In this document: positions 16,489 through 26,177 of the stretch, piece by piece
Layout of the letters: the number at the start of each line of letters is the position of its first letter
Numbering within the stretch: the first letter of the stretch is position 1
Assembly (NCBI GenBank): GCA_001941065.1
Contig: MSHJ01000009.1
Span: forward strand, 502,810 to 566,809
Direction: 5' to 3'
DNA length: 64,000 nt
DNA from: Alistipes sp. Zagget8
GTDB lineage: Bacteria; Bacteroidota; Bacteroidia; Bacteroidales; Rikenellaceae
Notes under the pieces: model-generated
Database searches by the model: none
What the model was told of the DNA's origin: nothing
Seen by the model: only the letters and a program-made list of their open reading frames with translations
Made by a program: the position numbers and the translations under genes

Positions 16489-18375
16489 TTAGTAACCCGG
16501 ATTGTTTTCCTTGATGTTCTTCATGACCTGCATCGTGGTGGTCGGGAGCGGCCACAGATAGCTCTTCGGAGCCACGAACTTGCACTCCGCGAGGACCTGT
16601 GCATAGGCATTGCTGTTGAAGAAATCGGCGGCGCCTTTGGCCACGGGGGCCATGAAATCCATACACCCGTCTTCGTCGATTTCGGGCACGGCTCCGTGGA
16701 ACCACATGTTGTTGTCGATGTAGGCACGCTGGAGCTTTTCGTCTTTCTTCGGCAGGCCGATCCAGGGGCGGTTGAGCACCTTCTCGGCAATGCGCCAGCG
16801 CCAGATGTCGTACAGACGCAGGTTCTCGAAGGCGAATTCCATGCGTCGCTCGATGCGCAGGATCGTGCGGAGCTTGTCCTGCGACCGCTCGGTGATGGCC
16901 GGATAGTCGGAGGTGGCCGTCACGTCGGCCTTGTAGGCGCGGGCGCGGACCCGGTTCATGGCCTCGAGCACCGTGTCGTCGATTTCGTTCAGCTCGATCT
17001 TCGCCTCGGCGTACATCAGCAGCACGTCGGCATAGCGCAGAATCAGCTTGTCATTCTCGGGTTCGAACGGAGCCAGCCAGTCCTCGTCGACGTGCTTCTT
17101 CAGCACCAGGCCGTTGTAGGAGGCGTACTGGTTCGAGGTGCCTTGGATTTTGTAGGAGCGCGAGTCGTTGTTGACCACTTCCGTTCCTTCGCGTGCGCTG
17201 TACACCTTGTCCCGGTCGAAATGCGGATCGAAAATCACGCCCAGATGCTGCGTGCCGTGTTCCACGATGGTGTAGGTGCAGCGCGGGTCGCGGTGCTCGA
17301 ACGGCTTGTGGGGATCGTAGACCGTCGATTCGTCGATGGGTTTGCCCTGGTCGTCGAGGAATGCGCAGAGCAGGTACCACGAAGGCAGGCAGGTCGTGCA
17401 GGTCGGGGCGCCCGACAGCCGGGGCAGCTTGGCCGTGCAGGCCTGGCCGCCGAGATACTGGTATTTCGAGTCGTTCGACAGGGCCTTCGAGCGGGGAATG
17501 TTGAAGATGCCTTCGGGCGAATGCTTCGTCGCGTTGCGGAACAGTTGTCCGAAATCCGAATGGAGGCTGTAAGTCCCCAGCTGCATGCAGTTCCAGGCGG
17601 CGTCGCGGGCCTCTTTGAAGAGCTTTTCGGCCTCCGTGGCGTCGGCATCGCCGAACCCGTTGTTCTCGAGGGTGTCCCATTTGCGGATCGAGGCGAAATG
17701 GAGGGCGAAACGGGCTTTCATGCCATAGGCTGCGCCGCGCGTGGCCCGTTCGATCTCGCCTCCATAGGATACGGGCAGTATCGGGGCTACGTCGTCGAAC
17801 TCCTTGAGGATGTCGGGCAGGACGGTCCACATGTCGCTGCGGGTCAGCTCATAGGCACTCTCGCGGCCCTGCTCGGAGTCCATGTCCATATCTTCCGGAA
17901 CCACGACGGGATCGCCGAAATGGATCATGATGCGGGCGTAGAAGCAGGCGCGGTAAAAGCGGGCGTTGGCCATGATACGGTCGTAGCGGGCCTGCTCGAT
18001 CCGGCCTTCGTGTTTGCGGAGCTCGGTGATGATCTTGTTGCAGCGGTTGATACCCGTATAGGTGATGTCCCACATGCGGACCGAGAGCGGAAAGTCGGAG
18101 TTCACGCCGTCGATAAGGAAACGGCCCGGGGAGTTGCGGTTTTGTCCGTCGTCCGTCAGCATGTCCAGTTCGGTCTGGTTGCCGGAGGTCCATTCGTTGC
18201 GCTCCATGGGCCAGTAGGTGTGGTGGAGCAGGGCGTTGAGGTTCAGCTCGAACTGCTCGGCCGTCTGGAACCAGGAGCCGCTGGCGGCCTTGTCCCTGGG
18301 CGAAAGGTCCAGGTCGCTGCACGAAACCACAAGGCTTCCGGCCAGGGCGAATAATGCGATTTTAATGGTTTTCAT
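16489..18375 (-). CDS. SusD/RagB family surface glycan-binding lipoprotein
   Basis: 628 residues. It has a lipoprotein signal MKTIKIALFALAGSLVVSC with the lipobox cysteine followed by SDLDLSP. The SusD fold is indicated by TPR-like helices in the middle (YTGINRCNKIITELRK, ARFYRACFYARIM, AKLFKEARDAAWN-type repeats) and the C-terminal RadYkADVTATSDY...FENLRLYDIWRW region shared by the family. It caps the SusC channel and captures glycan on the cell surface. It follows susC by 24 bases in the same operon. The substrate is unknown; the glycosidases nearby give the best clue. Confidence 0.93.
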   Translation of the reverse strand: MKTIKIALFALAGSLVVSCSDLDLSPRDKAASGSWFQTAEQFELNLNALLHHTYWPMERNEWTSGNQTELDMLTDDGQNRNSPGRFLIDGVNSDFPLSVRMWDITYTGINRCNKIITELRKHEGRIEQARYDRIMANARFYRACFYARIMIHFGDPVVVPEDMDMDSEQGRESAYELTRSDMWTVLPDILKEFDDVAPILPVSYGGEIERATRGAAYGMKARFALHFASIRKWDTLENNGFGDADATEAEKLFKEARDAAWNCMQLGTYSLHSDFGQLFRNATKHSPEGIFNIPRSKALSNDSKYQYLGGQACTAKLPRLSGAPTCTTCLPSWYLLCAFLDDQGKPIDESTVYDPHKPFEHRDPRCTYTIVEHGTQHLGVIFDPHFDRDKVYSAREGTEVVNNDSRSYKIQGTSNQYASYNGLVLKKHVDEDWLAPFEPENDKLILRYADVLLMYAEAKIELNEIDDTVLEAMNRVRARAYKADVTATSDYPAITERSQDKLRTILRIERRMEFAFENLRLYDIWRWRIAEKVLNRPWIGLPKKDEKLQRAYIDNNMWFHGAVPEIDEDGCMDFMAPVAKGAADFFNSNAYAQVLAECKFVAPKSYLWPLPTTTMQVMKNIKENNPGY

Positions 18376-18399
18376 ATCTTTTCGTTCTTTGATACGACG

Positions 18400-21300
18400 T
18401 TAGAATTTAAGCTGTGCGGAGAAGAGCACCGATTTGGTGATGGGATAGCCGGTGGTGCCGACCTCGGGGTCCCAGCCCTCGGGGAAATGGCTGTGGGTGA
18501 AGAAATCGGTGAGCGTTACGGCGAAGCGGAGGCTCTTGACATGGATTTTGCTCATCCATTTCTGGGGCAGGGTGTAGCCCAGCGAGATGTTCTTCACGCG
18601 GAAATAGGAACCGTCGAAAAGCCAGTAGTCGGAGATCGCATAGTTGTTGTTCGCACTGGACCACGAATAGCGCGGGTATTTGGCACGCTTGTTCTGCTCG
18701 ATGGTGTTTTTACGGCTCCACGAATTCCCCCCCCCGATGTAGGTGGCGAAATTATACCACTGCGAGCGCAGCGGCTGTACCATCTCGTCCGTGAGGTAGG
18801 AGTTGCGCTGGCCGACGCCCTGGAACGTGAGGTTGAAATCGATGCCGCGCCACGCCAGGTCGACCGAACCGCCGTAGTTGAAATGCGGGAGCGAGGAGCC
18901 GAGCACCCGGCGGTCGTAGTCCGTCGAGATGAGCGGATTGTTCGGGTCGCCGTCGGCGAAATTCCGGTAGCGGATGTCGCCCGGGGAGACGTAGGAACCC
19001 AGGGTCGCCGAATTCCTCACCTCTTCGGAGGTCTGGTAGAGGCCTTCGCTGACGTAGCCGTACCACGAATTGTATTCGACGCCCTCGCGGATGATCTTGC
19101 CGCCCGAGATGACCTCCTTGCCGCCGATATAGCCCATCTTCGAAACGTCGTCCGAAAGGTTGAACGAGAGCCCGTAGCTGAAATCGCCGATGTGGTCCCT
19201 CCAGCCGAGGGTGACCTCCCAGCCTTTGGTGTTCATGTCGCCGATGTTGTCATAGGGGTCCGAAAGTCCCATGATCGGGGCGATGGGGACCTGCAGGAGC
19301 ATGTCGCGCGTCTTTTTGTAGTACCAGTCGGCGGTCACCGACAGGCGGTTGCGGAGCATCGAGAGGTCGATGCCCACGTCGATGGTCGAGGTGGTCTCCC
19401 AGGTGATGTCCGTGACGATGGCGGCGGCCTGCGCATAGCCCGACAGGCCCGTCAGGGTCGAACCGATGTAACCCATCGTGTGGTTGTTGGCCAGCACGGC
19501 CTGGTAGGGATAGTAGCCCTTGATACGCTCGTTGCCCAGTTCGCCGTAGGAGAGGCGCAGCTTGCCGTGGTCGAGGACCTTGCGGGCGCCCTCCATGAAT
19601 TTCTCCTCGGTGAAGACCCAGCCGGCCGAGGCCGAGAGGAACGTGCCCCAGCGGCAGTCGGGCGCGAAGCGTGAGGAGCCGTCGCGGCGGACGTTGCCCT
19701 GGACGTAGTATTTCGACTTGTAGTTGTACATCAGTCGGGCGAAATAGGAACGGCGGGCCAGTTCGTTGATGTCCTTCGAGTTGGCCGTGGCTCCGTCGGA
19801 GTTGCCGGCGGCCAGGTCGGGAATCAGCGAGTGGGCGAACGACGTGTTCTTGGCCACGATCGTGCCCTCCTGGTACCAGTAGTTCTCGTAACCGACCATG
19901 GCGCTGAAATTATGGTCCAGGCCGAACGTGTGCTGGTAGTTGGCATAGACCTGCGTGGTGTGGGCGAAGGTGTCGCCGCGGCTCTCTTCGAGTTCCGTGG
20001 TCAGGGCGCTGCTGATGTATTTCGAACTGGTGAGACTCTCCTCCTGATAGCTGAAATAGGAGGTCTGGCGCTGAAAATCCTTGATTTTGGTGTAGGTGAA
20101 CTGGGGCGAGAAGATACCCGTGACAGTCAGTCCCTTGACGGGGGTGATGTCCAGCTGGAACTTGGCGTTGGCCAGGTACTTGTCGGTGTCCTTCTCGCCG
20201 CCCGACATCAGGGCCGCATAGGGGTTCACGCCGTCCTTGCCCGGGGCGTAGCGTCCGTCGCTCCACACGGCCTGATAGATGGGCGGGATGTAGCGCATGG
20301 TGCCTGAGGGCGAAGCGTGGGGATTGACCTGGTCGGTGTAGCGCAGCGAGATGTCGGCCGAAGCCTTCATCCACTTGAATACCTGTATGTCGTTGTTCAG
20401 GCGGGCCGTGTAGCGCTTCCACGAGAGGTTTTTGCGGAACAGTCCGTCGACGTCGTCGAAGCCCAGGCTCAGCACCGAACTGCGCTTGTCGCCGCCCGAC
20501 TGAATCGTCAGGCTGTGCGAATGGCGCACGCCCACGTCTTTGAGCACCAGGTCCATCCAGTCTACGTTCGGATAGATGTCCGGATTCTCCCGGTTGAGGA
20601 TGGCGTAGTTCTCGACATATTCGCGGGAGTAGTCCTGAAACCAGCCGCCCGAGGGCAGGTCGTTGTAACGCAGTTCGTTGACCGCCGCCATGTAGTCGTT
20701 GGCGTTCATGTACTCCGGCTTCTGGGACTGGAAATCGAGTCCGAGCGTATAATTATAGGTGACGCTCGCGCCCGACTTGCCGGCCCGCTTGGTGGTGATC
20801 AGGATGACGCCTGCCGCGGCCTGAGAACCGTAGATCGAAGCCGATGCGGCGTCTTTCAGGACGGTGATGTTCTCGATGTCGTTGGGGTTGACATCGTCGA
20901 TCTTGCCGGCCACGCCGTCGATCAGCACGTAGGGGTCGGATGCACCTTCGGTCATCGACGTGATGCCGCGGATGCGGATCGTGGCCGAACCGCCCGGTGC
21001 GGAGTTGGTGCGGGTGACCGTCACGCCCGGCATCGCGCCCTGAAGGGCCTGCGAGATGGTCGGGCTCTGGCGGTTGAGGATAGCTTCGCCTCCGATCGAG
21101 GAGAGCGAGCCCGTGAGGTCCTTTTTCCGCATGGTACCGTAACCCACGACAACCACTTCGTCCATCGAGGTGCTCTCTTCCTGAAGCACGATGTCGAAGG
21201 AGGTGCGATTGCCGACGGGAATGGTCTGGGCCTTATAGCCCAGGTAGGAGACGACGAGCGAAGCATCTGCGGCGGGCTTTTTGGCCAGGCGCAGGAGGAA

Positions 21301-21522
21301 GTTGCCCTGGGCGTCGGTTGTCACGCCCTGCTGGGTCCCCGAGAGGATAATGGTGGCGCCGGGAACCGGCTCCCCTTTCTCGGTCTTTACGCTTCCCTGA
21401 AGGGTGAAGTTCTGGGCCGAAGCGTACGATGGCGAAAATAAAATCGCTGCCAGAAGCGCACAGAAAGCCATGATCATCCGAAAATCACACTTTCTTTGAA
21501 ATTCATCGTAACTTTTTTTCAT
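18400..21522 (-). CDS. SusC/RagA family TonB-dependent outer membrane transporter
   Basis: 1040 residues from the ATG at 21522 (MKKSYDEFQRK). The frame is open about 200 bases further upstream, but that part crosses the promoter and is not coding. After a signal sequence (MAFCALLAAILFSPSYASAQ) come a carboxypeptidase-regulatory-like domain (LQGSVKTEKGEPVPGATIIL), the SusC-type sequence TSMDEVVVVGYGTMRKKDLTG, the plug (TIRIRGI, YVLIDGVAG, IENITVLKDAASASIYGSQA) and a 22-strand barrel ending in FSAQLKF. It imports oligosaccharides with TonB energy and pairs with the adjacent SusD. It is driven from a strong promoter at 21608-21638. Confidence 0.95.
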   Translation of the reverse strand: MKKSYDEFQRKCDFRMIMAFCALLAAILFSPSYASAQNFTLQGSVKTEKGEPVPGATIILSGTQQGVTTDAQGNFLLRLAKKPAADASLVVSYLGYKAQTIPVGNRTSFDIVLQEESTSMDEVVVVGYGTMRKKDLTGSLSSIGGEAILNRQSPTISQALQGAMPGVTVTRTNSAPGGSATIRIRGITSMTEGASDPYVLIDGVAGKIDDVNPNDIENITVLKDAASASIYGSQAAAGVILITTKRAGKSGASVTYNYTLGLDFQSQKPEYMNANDYMAAVNELRYNDLPSGGWFQDYSREYVENYAILNRENPDIYPNVDWMDLVLKDVGVRHSHSLTIQSGGDKRSSVLSLGFDDVDGLFRKNLSWKRYTARLNNDIQVFKWMKASADISLRYTDQVNPHASPSGTMRYIPPIYQAVWSDGRYAPGKDGVNPYAALMSGGEKDTDKYLANAKFQLDITPVKGLTVTGIFSPQFTYTKIKDFQRQTSYFSYQEESLTSSKYISSALTTELEESRGDTFAHTTQVYANYQHTFGLDHNFSAMVGYENYWYQEGTIVAKNTSFAHSLIPDLAAGNSDGATANSKDINELARRSYFARLMYNYKSKYYVQGNVRRDGSSRFAPDCRWGTFLSASAGWVFTEEKFMEGARKVLDHGKLRLSYGELGNERIKGYYPYQAVLANNHTMGYIGSTLTGLSGYAQAAAIVTDITWETTSTIDVGIDLSMLRNRLSVTADWYYKKTRDMLLQVPIAPIMGLSDPYDNIGDMNTKGWEVTLGWRDHIGDFSYGLSFNLSDDVSKMGYIGGKEVISGGKIIREGVEYNSWYGYVSEGLYQTSEEVRNSATLGSYVSPGDIRYRNFADGDPNNPLISTDYDRRVLGSSLPHFNYGGSVDLAWRGIDFNLTFQGVGQRNSYLTDEMVQPLRSQWYNFATYIGGGNSWSRKNTIEQNKRAKYPRYSWSSANNNYAISDYWLFDGSYFRVKNISLGYTLPQKWMSKIHVKSLRFAVTLTDFFTHSHFPEGWDPEVGTTGYPITKSVLFSAQLKF

Positions 21523-21539
21523 CTTTTTAGAATTAGTAG

Positions 21540-21615
21540 TATATTTGCGCTGTACACCACACCACACAACAGATAAGATGGACGGATTAGTGTGGTTTGG
21601 TGTGGTACAAAAATA
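21540..21615. promoter_or_regulatory. Second operator-like region with mirrored -7 boxes
   Basis: TATATTTG (21540-21547, rightward) and CAAAAATA (21608-21615, a leftward TATTTTTG box) enclose GTACACCACACCACACAAC on one side and GTGTGGTTTGGTGTGGTAC on the other, a long imperfect inverted repeat. Each -7 box is followed by ACCACAC, exactly as in the region at 3232-3312. It probably co-regulates susC-susD and the surface lipoprotein pair. Confidence 0.6.
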
Positions 21616-21638
21616 AATGTAATATTTGATATTCCAAA
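21608..21638 (-). promoter_or_regulatory. susC promoter
   Basis: On the minus strand: TTTGG (21634-21638), an 18-base spacer and TATTTTTG (21608-21615), followed immediately by TACCACACCAAACCACAC. This is a near-ideal Bacteroidetes promoter overlapping the operator-like repeat. Confidence 0.75.
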
Positions 21639-21769
21639 GAAAAGACGGTTTTTTTTGAATTTTTTCATCGAATGTCATCGAAATGTAACGAGGACTGCCG
21701 GGCAGGGGATGCTCCCGCATTTCAGTGTCCGGATTGTTGAAACCTTAAACGAACCTTTATCTTACAGCT

Positions 21770-24700
21770 ATGAAAAAGTATTTGTTATGGATATGCACGG
21801 CGGCGGCTTTGCTGACTGCCGGGGCTTCCTGCTCCGACGACCCGGAAGTCGACAGCGTCGGCCGGGTGGGCATCCAGCAGGAGAGCCTGACCGCCAGCGG
21901 CGAGGGTGAGGACCTGACCCTCAACGTGAACAGCAACGCCTATTGGCGGATCAATTTCACCGATCCCGAGACCGGCGAGTCGATTCGCTGGGTCACGGCC
22001 AGCGAGACCAGCGGCATGGGCAACACCGCGGTGACGCTCAAGGTCGCACGCAACCGTTCGACCAGCGGGCGTACCACCTATGTTAATGTAATCACCGAAT
22101 CGGAGTCCTCCACGGCTTCCGTCCTGCTGTCGCAGGGCGCCGGCACGATCGGCGGCGGCGACGGGTACGATTTCCCGATCTACCAGACGTTCAGTATCGA
22201 TGCCGCCCTGGCGTTGGACAACGCCTTTATCGAAGGGCCTGTCTGCTATTTCGACAACGGCATGATCCTGCGTCGGACGGGTACGCCGACCGTGATGGAG
22301 TTCAGCACCAAGACCCACACCAACCCCACGACGAACTGGTATTTCCAGCGGGGCGTCGTTATCGGGGAGTGGGAGACCGGCGATGCCCTCCAGCTCGAAA
22401 TCCCGGTGAAGGAGGAGCTCTCGGGCGACCTGCGCTACTCCTACGGCAGCCGCCGCGACGGCACCCAGAGTGCCGGTCATGCGTGGGCCTTCGAGTGGAG
22501 CGCCGACGGCGAGAACTGGACGCTGTTCGACGGCACCAGCTCCGGCGGCGCTTCGGACGCCACCTGGAAAGTGATCGATTTCACGATTCCCGCAGCCAAG
22601 AAAATTCCGGCCGGCGGTAAGCTCTGGATTCGCCACCGCTGTACCGACGGCTCCAAGGCGAGCACCTCGGCAACGAACAAGACCGTGGCTTACCAGAGTG
22701 CTTTCTGCATCACGAAGGCCAAGGCCGAACCGACCGCAGTGCCCGACATGAACGACGAGACGGTGGTCTTCTCGACCGGTTTCGACGATTTGATCGATAC
22801 CAAGGCCGCCTATATCGACATTCCGCTCGATTTCATGTCGTCGTGGAACGACGGGGCATATGCCTTGCCGCAGGCGCAGATCGGCATCGTGGGCGTAACG
22901 TCCTGCTGGAGCCGTCCGGGCTTCCTGCAGGTGGGCCGCGGCGACGAGGCGCTTATCACCCGCTACACGCAGGGCGCCTATACGATCAAACTCGCGTCGC
23001 GCTTCGAGACGATGCGGGTGCTGAAGAGCGACCTGAAACTCACGTTCCTCGCGACGGCGATGATCGATGCTTACGGCAAGCCCACCGATCCCGGTGTGGT
23101 CGTGAAGGCCGACGGTACGAGCGGCGCCACGGTGGAGGGCGGTACGCTCGAAGGCGTTGCCAACAACGAGTTCAAACCCTTTACGGTTTACGTGCGCAAT
23201 GCGACGCCCGAGACCGAGATCACCATCACTTCGGCCGACATGGCCTCCAGCACCGACGACGTGCGCTTCTTCCTCGACGACATCGTGCTCGAGATCGAGG
23301 GCGAACCGCAGCGTCCGAGCGCCGACGATCCCGTGAAGGCCGACGTTTCGGCCATCCGCGTCATGAAGGGTGCCGGAGCGGTGACGATCAGCGACAACTA
23401 TTTTATCCAGGGCCGTGTGGTGGCCGTGGATAACGTGCCGGCCGACTGCTTCGCCGTGCAGGATGCCGATGCCGGCATCTTCGTCAAGCTGGCGAACCAC
23501 GGTCTCTCGGCAGGCGATCAGGTCGAGGTGGTCGTGAAGGACGCCCAGTTGGCGACCGATGCCGACGGGCTGCTGGTGGTGACGCCGAAGGCCGCCGACA
23601 AGGTGACCAAGACCGCGGCGCCGTCCGAGATTCCCGCCTATAAGCCGGTTTCGGTGGCCGAACTGACTGCCGGAACCTATGAGGCGATGCTCGTCACGCT
23701 GCCCGAATCGCAGGTGGTCGATGCCGATCTGGCAAAAAACCTGAGCGGGACTGTCACGCTCGAACTGGAGGATCAGACCACCTATACGATGAAGACCTAT
23801 GCTTCGGCGTCGTTCGCCGCGACGGCCGTTCCGCAGAAGCGCGGTGCGGTGAAGGGTCTTGCCGGAGCGTCGTTCCTGCTGCCGACCTCCGCGGAGGATC
23901 TCGCGGCCATGACCGGCACCCGCTTCGGACAGGCGGTCTATGCCATCACGCCGATCTCGGGGCTTATCAAGGTTTCTCGGGAAGGTGCTGTGTATGGGTT
24001 CCGTAACGTTACCTATGCAGACAATACCGTGACCTATTCGTCGCCCGAGGGATGTACGATCACCAAGATCGGCAACGAAGGTGTGGCCGGTTGTACCTTG
24101 GCCAATACGGGGTCTGCCACGATTTACGACGGTCGTTTTCTCACGACTGGCTGGGGTGGTGATAACTGGCAGGATAACGGACTGGTATTCAAGATTAAGG
24201 CTACGTCGCGCATTGTAGGTAACCTGCGTTTCGGATTCGGCCTGTTTGCGGCAAGCACTCAAGCGGTTCCCAAAAATTGGAAGGTTGTTTGGAGCCATGA
24301 CAATGTCTCCTGGAACGATGGTGTGCGTGTGCTGGAGATGCCTTTCACGGGAGAGGGCTCGGAGACTTTCGCACTGACTACTGCTGCCAATACCCGTGGC
24401 TATCGGATGGCTTATTTCAACGTTCCGGAGAGTAAGGCCGTTGCCCAGGGTGGATTTTTCTATGTCAAGATCATGCAGGCAGATAATACGACCTGCCATG
24501 CTTCCGGCAAGACGATTTCTACGGCAGGACAGCTCCTTTTCCAGCACGGGTTCTATCTGACAACCCATGAAAAACGGGCTTACCATACATCGATGCTGCC
24601 TTCGGGCAAGAATGTGCTGCTGACCGAAGGCTTCGATGATGCTTTCCTGGCACATGACTATTTCATCCCCTCGTGGCAGATGTGGACTAACCTTTCGAAT

Positions 24701-25153
24701 GAATACACGATGCCTGACGGCTGGGAAAAGGCCGGCACCGTGTACGAGGGAACGGGCTATATCCGGGTCGGTAAGAACGCTACGGACGCTGCGAGCAGCA
24801 TTACCACACCCGCGTTGACCGCTTTGGGCGATGCGACTGCCAATATTACCCTGAAATTCAAGATCGGCATCGGACTGGGAGGTAAGAACGAATATGCTCC
24901 CGATCCCTGCACGGTCACGATTACGACGACAGGCGGCGGTACTGCCGGTACGTTGACTCCCGATCTGAGTTCGCTGCTTCCGCAGTCGGATTTGACGGAG
25001 ATCACGAACGATACGGCTCCCGCATACGAGAATGCCTACCACCGCTGGTATGAGGTTTCGGTGCCTGTCACGGGAGCTACGAAGGATACGAAAATCACGA
25101 TTGGCGGAGAGGGACGTCATTTCATCGACGAGATCGTAATTACCAAGGACTAA
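21770..25153 (+). CDS. Large multidomain surface lipoprotein with DUF5689-like centre
   Basis: 1127 residues with a lipoprotein signal (LLTAGASC|SDDPEVD). The order is a BACON-like beta domain (about 25-125), a module with GEWETGDALQLEI...WSADGENWTLFD (about 180-325), a GFDD jelly-roll-like module (330-510), a DUF5689/OB-like domain (about 520-735), then a second copy of both modules (WSHDNVSWND; LLTEGFDDAFLAHDYF). No catalytic motif is evident; glycan or ligand binding at the surface is likely. Codon use changes sharply near base 23,980, from strongly GC-ending to mixed, coinciding with the second copy. It is divergent from susC and shares its operator-like region. Confidence 0.75.
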   Translation: MKKYLLWICTAAALLTAGASCSDDPEVDSVGRVGIQQESLTASGEGEDLTLNVNSNAYWRINFTDPETGESIRWVTASETSGMGNTAVTLKVARNRSTSGRTTYVNVITESESSTASVLLSQGAGTIGGGDGYDFPIYQTFSIDAALALDNAFIEGPVCYFDNGMILRRTGTPTVMEFSTKTHTNPTTNWYFQRGVVIGEWETGDALQLEIPVKEELSGDLRYSYGSRRDGTQSAGHAWAFEWSADGENWTLFDGTSSGGASDATWKVIDFTIPAAKKIPAGGKLWIRHRCTDGSKASTSATNKTVAYQSAFCITKAKAEPTAVPDMNDETVVFSTGFDDLIDTKAAYIDIPLDFMSSWNDGAYALPQAQIGIVGVTSCWSRPGFLQVGRGDEALITRYTQGAYTIKLASRFETMRVLKSDLKLTFLATAMIDAYGKPTDPGVVVKADGTSGATVEGGTLEGVANNEFKPFTVYVRNATPETEITITSADMASSTDDVRFFLDDIVLEIEGEPQRPSADDPVKADVSAIRVMKGAGAVTISDNYFIQGRVVAVDNVPADCFAVQDADAGIFVKLANHGLSAGDQVEVVVKDAQLATDADGLLVVTPKAADKVTKTAAPSEIPAYKPVSVAELTAGTYEAMLVTLPESQVVDADLAKNLSGTVTLELEDQTTYTMKTYASASFAATAVPQKRGAVKGLAGASFLLPTSAEDLAAMTGTRFGQAVYAITPISGLIKVSREGAVYGFRNVTYADNTVTYSSPEGCTITKIGNEGVAGCTLANTGSATIYDGRFLTTGWGGDNWQDNGLVFKIKATSRIVGNLRFGFGLFAASTQAVPKNWKVVWSHDNVSWNDGVRVLEMPFTGEGSETFALTTAANTRGYRMAYFNVPESKAVAQGGFFYVKIMQADNTTCHASGKTISTAGQLLFQHGFYLTTHEKRAYHTSMLPSGKNVLLTEGFDDAFLAHDYFIPSWQMWTNLSNEYTMPDGWEKAGTVYEGTGYIRVGKNATDAASSITTPALTALGDATANITLKFKIGIGLGGKNEYAPDPCTVTITTTGGGTAGTLTPDLSSLLPQSDLTEITNDTAPAYENAYHRWYEVSVPVTGATKDTKITIGGEGRHFIDEIVITKD

Positions 25154-25176
25154 CCTAAATAACTATAAAAAAAGCT

Positions 25177-26103
25177 ATGAAAACACTGAAGTATCTGCTT
25201 TGTGGAATTACAATGTGCGCCCTGGCGTGCTCGTCAAGCAAGGATGACGGGGACGGACCCGGCAAAACGTCGAACACGCTGAAAGTGATGTCGTTCAACG
25301 TTCGCTACAACAGCGCCAACGACGAGGGCGATACGAACTGGGAAGTGCGCAAAGCGGCCGTCGTGAAGATGATCAACACGGTTCAGCCCGATGTGGTCGG
25401 CCTGCAGGAACCGCGCACGGCACAGCGGACCTACCTGAAGACCAACCTTCCGAACTATGCCTATATGGAGGTTCCCGGAACGGGTGACGGAAAAGGCGGC
25501 AACACCTGCCTGATCTATCGTCAGGACCGGTTCACGCTGGTGGACAACGGCTACTTTTTCCTCAGCCCGACGCCCGACGAACCGTCCCGCTGCTGGGATG
25601 TGGGGGATACGCAATGGCGGACTTCAGTCTGGGTTCACCTGAAAGAGAAGGAGACCGGCAAGGAGTTCTGGTTCCTCTCGACGCACATGCCCGTGCGCAC
25701 GAATTCCAGCTTTCCCAACGAGCCGTACATTCAGGCGCGTATCAACAGCGCGAACCTCAATATCGAGCGGATGAAGAAGCTCGCGGGCGATTCGGGGATG
25801 TGCTTTATCGTGGGCGACATGAACTGTTCGGAGAAGGCCGCCGACGGTTCGGTCAATGCCGACGGCGTGCGTGCGCTGAAGCCCTACCGGGACTGGATGA
25901 CAGCGGGCCGCGACATCGCTCCTGCGGGGGATGCCTACAGCTTCAACAATTTCGGTTCGGGAACGGCGGCGCCGAGCCGCAACCTCGACCACATCTTCCA
26001 CCGCAATGCGAAGATGGCCATATCGTTCCGCACGCTGACCGACAATTACGGCGTGAAATATGTTTCCGACCACTATCCGATCCTGCTGACGGCGCTGTTC
26101 TGA
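25177..26103 (+). CDS. Endonuclease/exonuclease/phosphatase family surface lipoprotein
   Basis: 308 residues with a lipobox (CGITMCALAC|SSSKDD). The body has the EEP fold landmarks in order: LKVMSFNVRYN (Asn), DVVGLQE (metal-binding Glu), FWFLSTHMPV (catalytic His), CFIVGDMNCS (Asp/Asn pair), SRNLDHIF (Asp) and YVSDHYPIL (Asp-His). The Mg2+-dependent active site appears complete. Family members cut nucleic acids, phosphoinositides, sphingomyelin or other phosphodiesters. Cell-surface location next to a glycan locus suggests scavenging of a phosphorylated host compound, which is inferred. It follows the large lipoprotein by 23 bases and is probably co-transcribed with it. Confidence 0.88.
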   Translation: MKTLKYLLCGITMCALACSSSKDDGDGPGKTSNTLKVMSFNVRYNSANDEGDTNWEVRKAAVVKMINTVQPDVVGLQEPRTAQRTYLKTNLPNYAYMEVPGTGDGKGGNTCLIYRQDRFTLVDNGYFFLSPTPDEPSRCWDVGDTQWRTSVWVHLKEKETGKEFWFLSTHMPVRTNSSFPNEPYIQARINSANLNIERMKKLAGDSGMCFIVGDMNCSEKAADGSVNADGVRALKPYRDWMTAGRDIAPAGDAYSFNNFGSGTAAPSRNLDHIFHRNAKMAISFRTLTDNYGVKYVSDHYPILLTALF

Positions 26104-26125
26104 CCCGAAGCACGTATATGAATGA

Positions 26126-26159
26126 GAAACGCCCCGGCTCTGTAGAGCCGGGGCGTTTC
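26126..26159. terminator. Bidirectional terminator
   Basis: A perfect 15-bp stem GAAACGCCCCGGCTC / GAGCCGGGGCGTTTC with a TGTA loop lies between convergent genes, 22 bases after the EEP gene and 18 bases after the pflA stop in the other direction. Confidence 0.85.
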
Positions 26160-26177
26160 CGTGTTTTCGGGACGCGG

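Noticed and set aside
14113..18354. A 1413-codon open frame on the plus strand
   Set aside because: It is antisense to the mutarotase-like, DUF6259 and susD genes, has no recognisable domain and the Arg/Val/Asp-rich composition of a GC-rich shadow frame.
21785..25120. A 1111-codon open frame opposite the large lipoprotein
   Set aside because: The plus-strand protein has a signal peptide, lipobox and recognisable domains; the minus frame has none.
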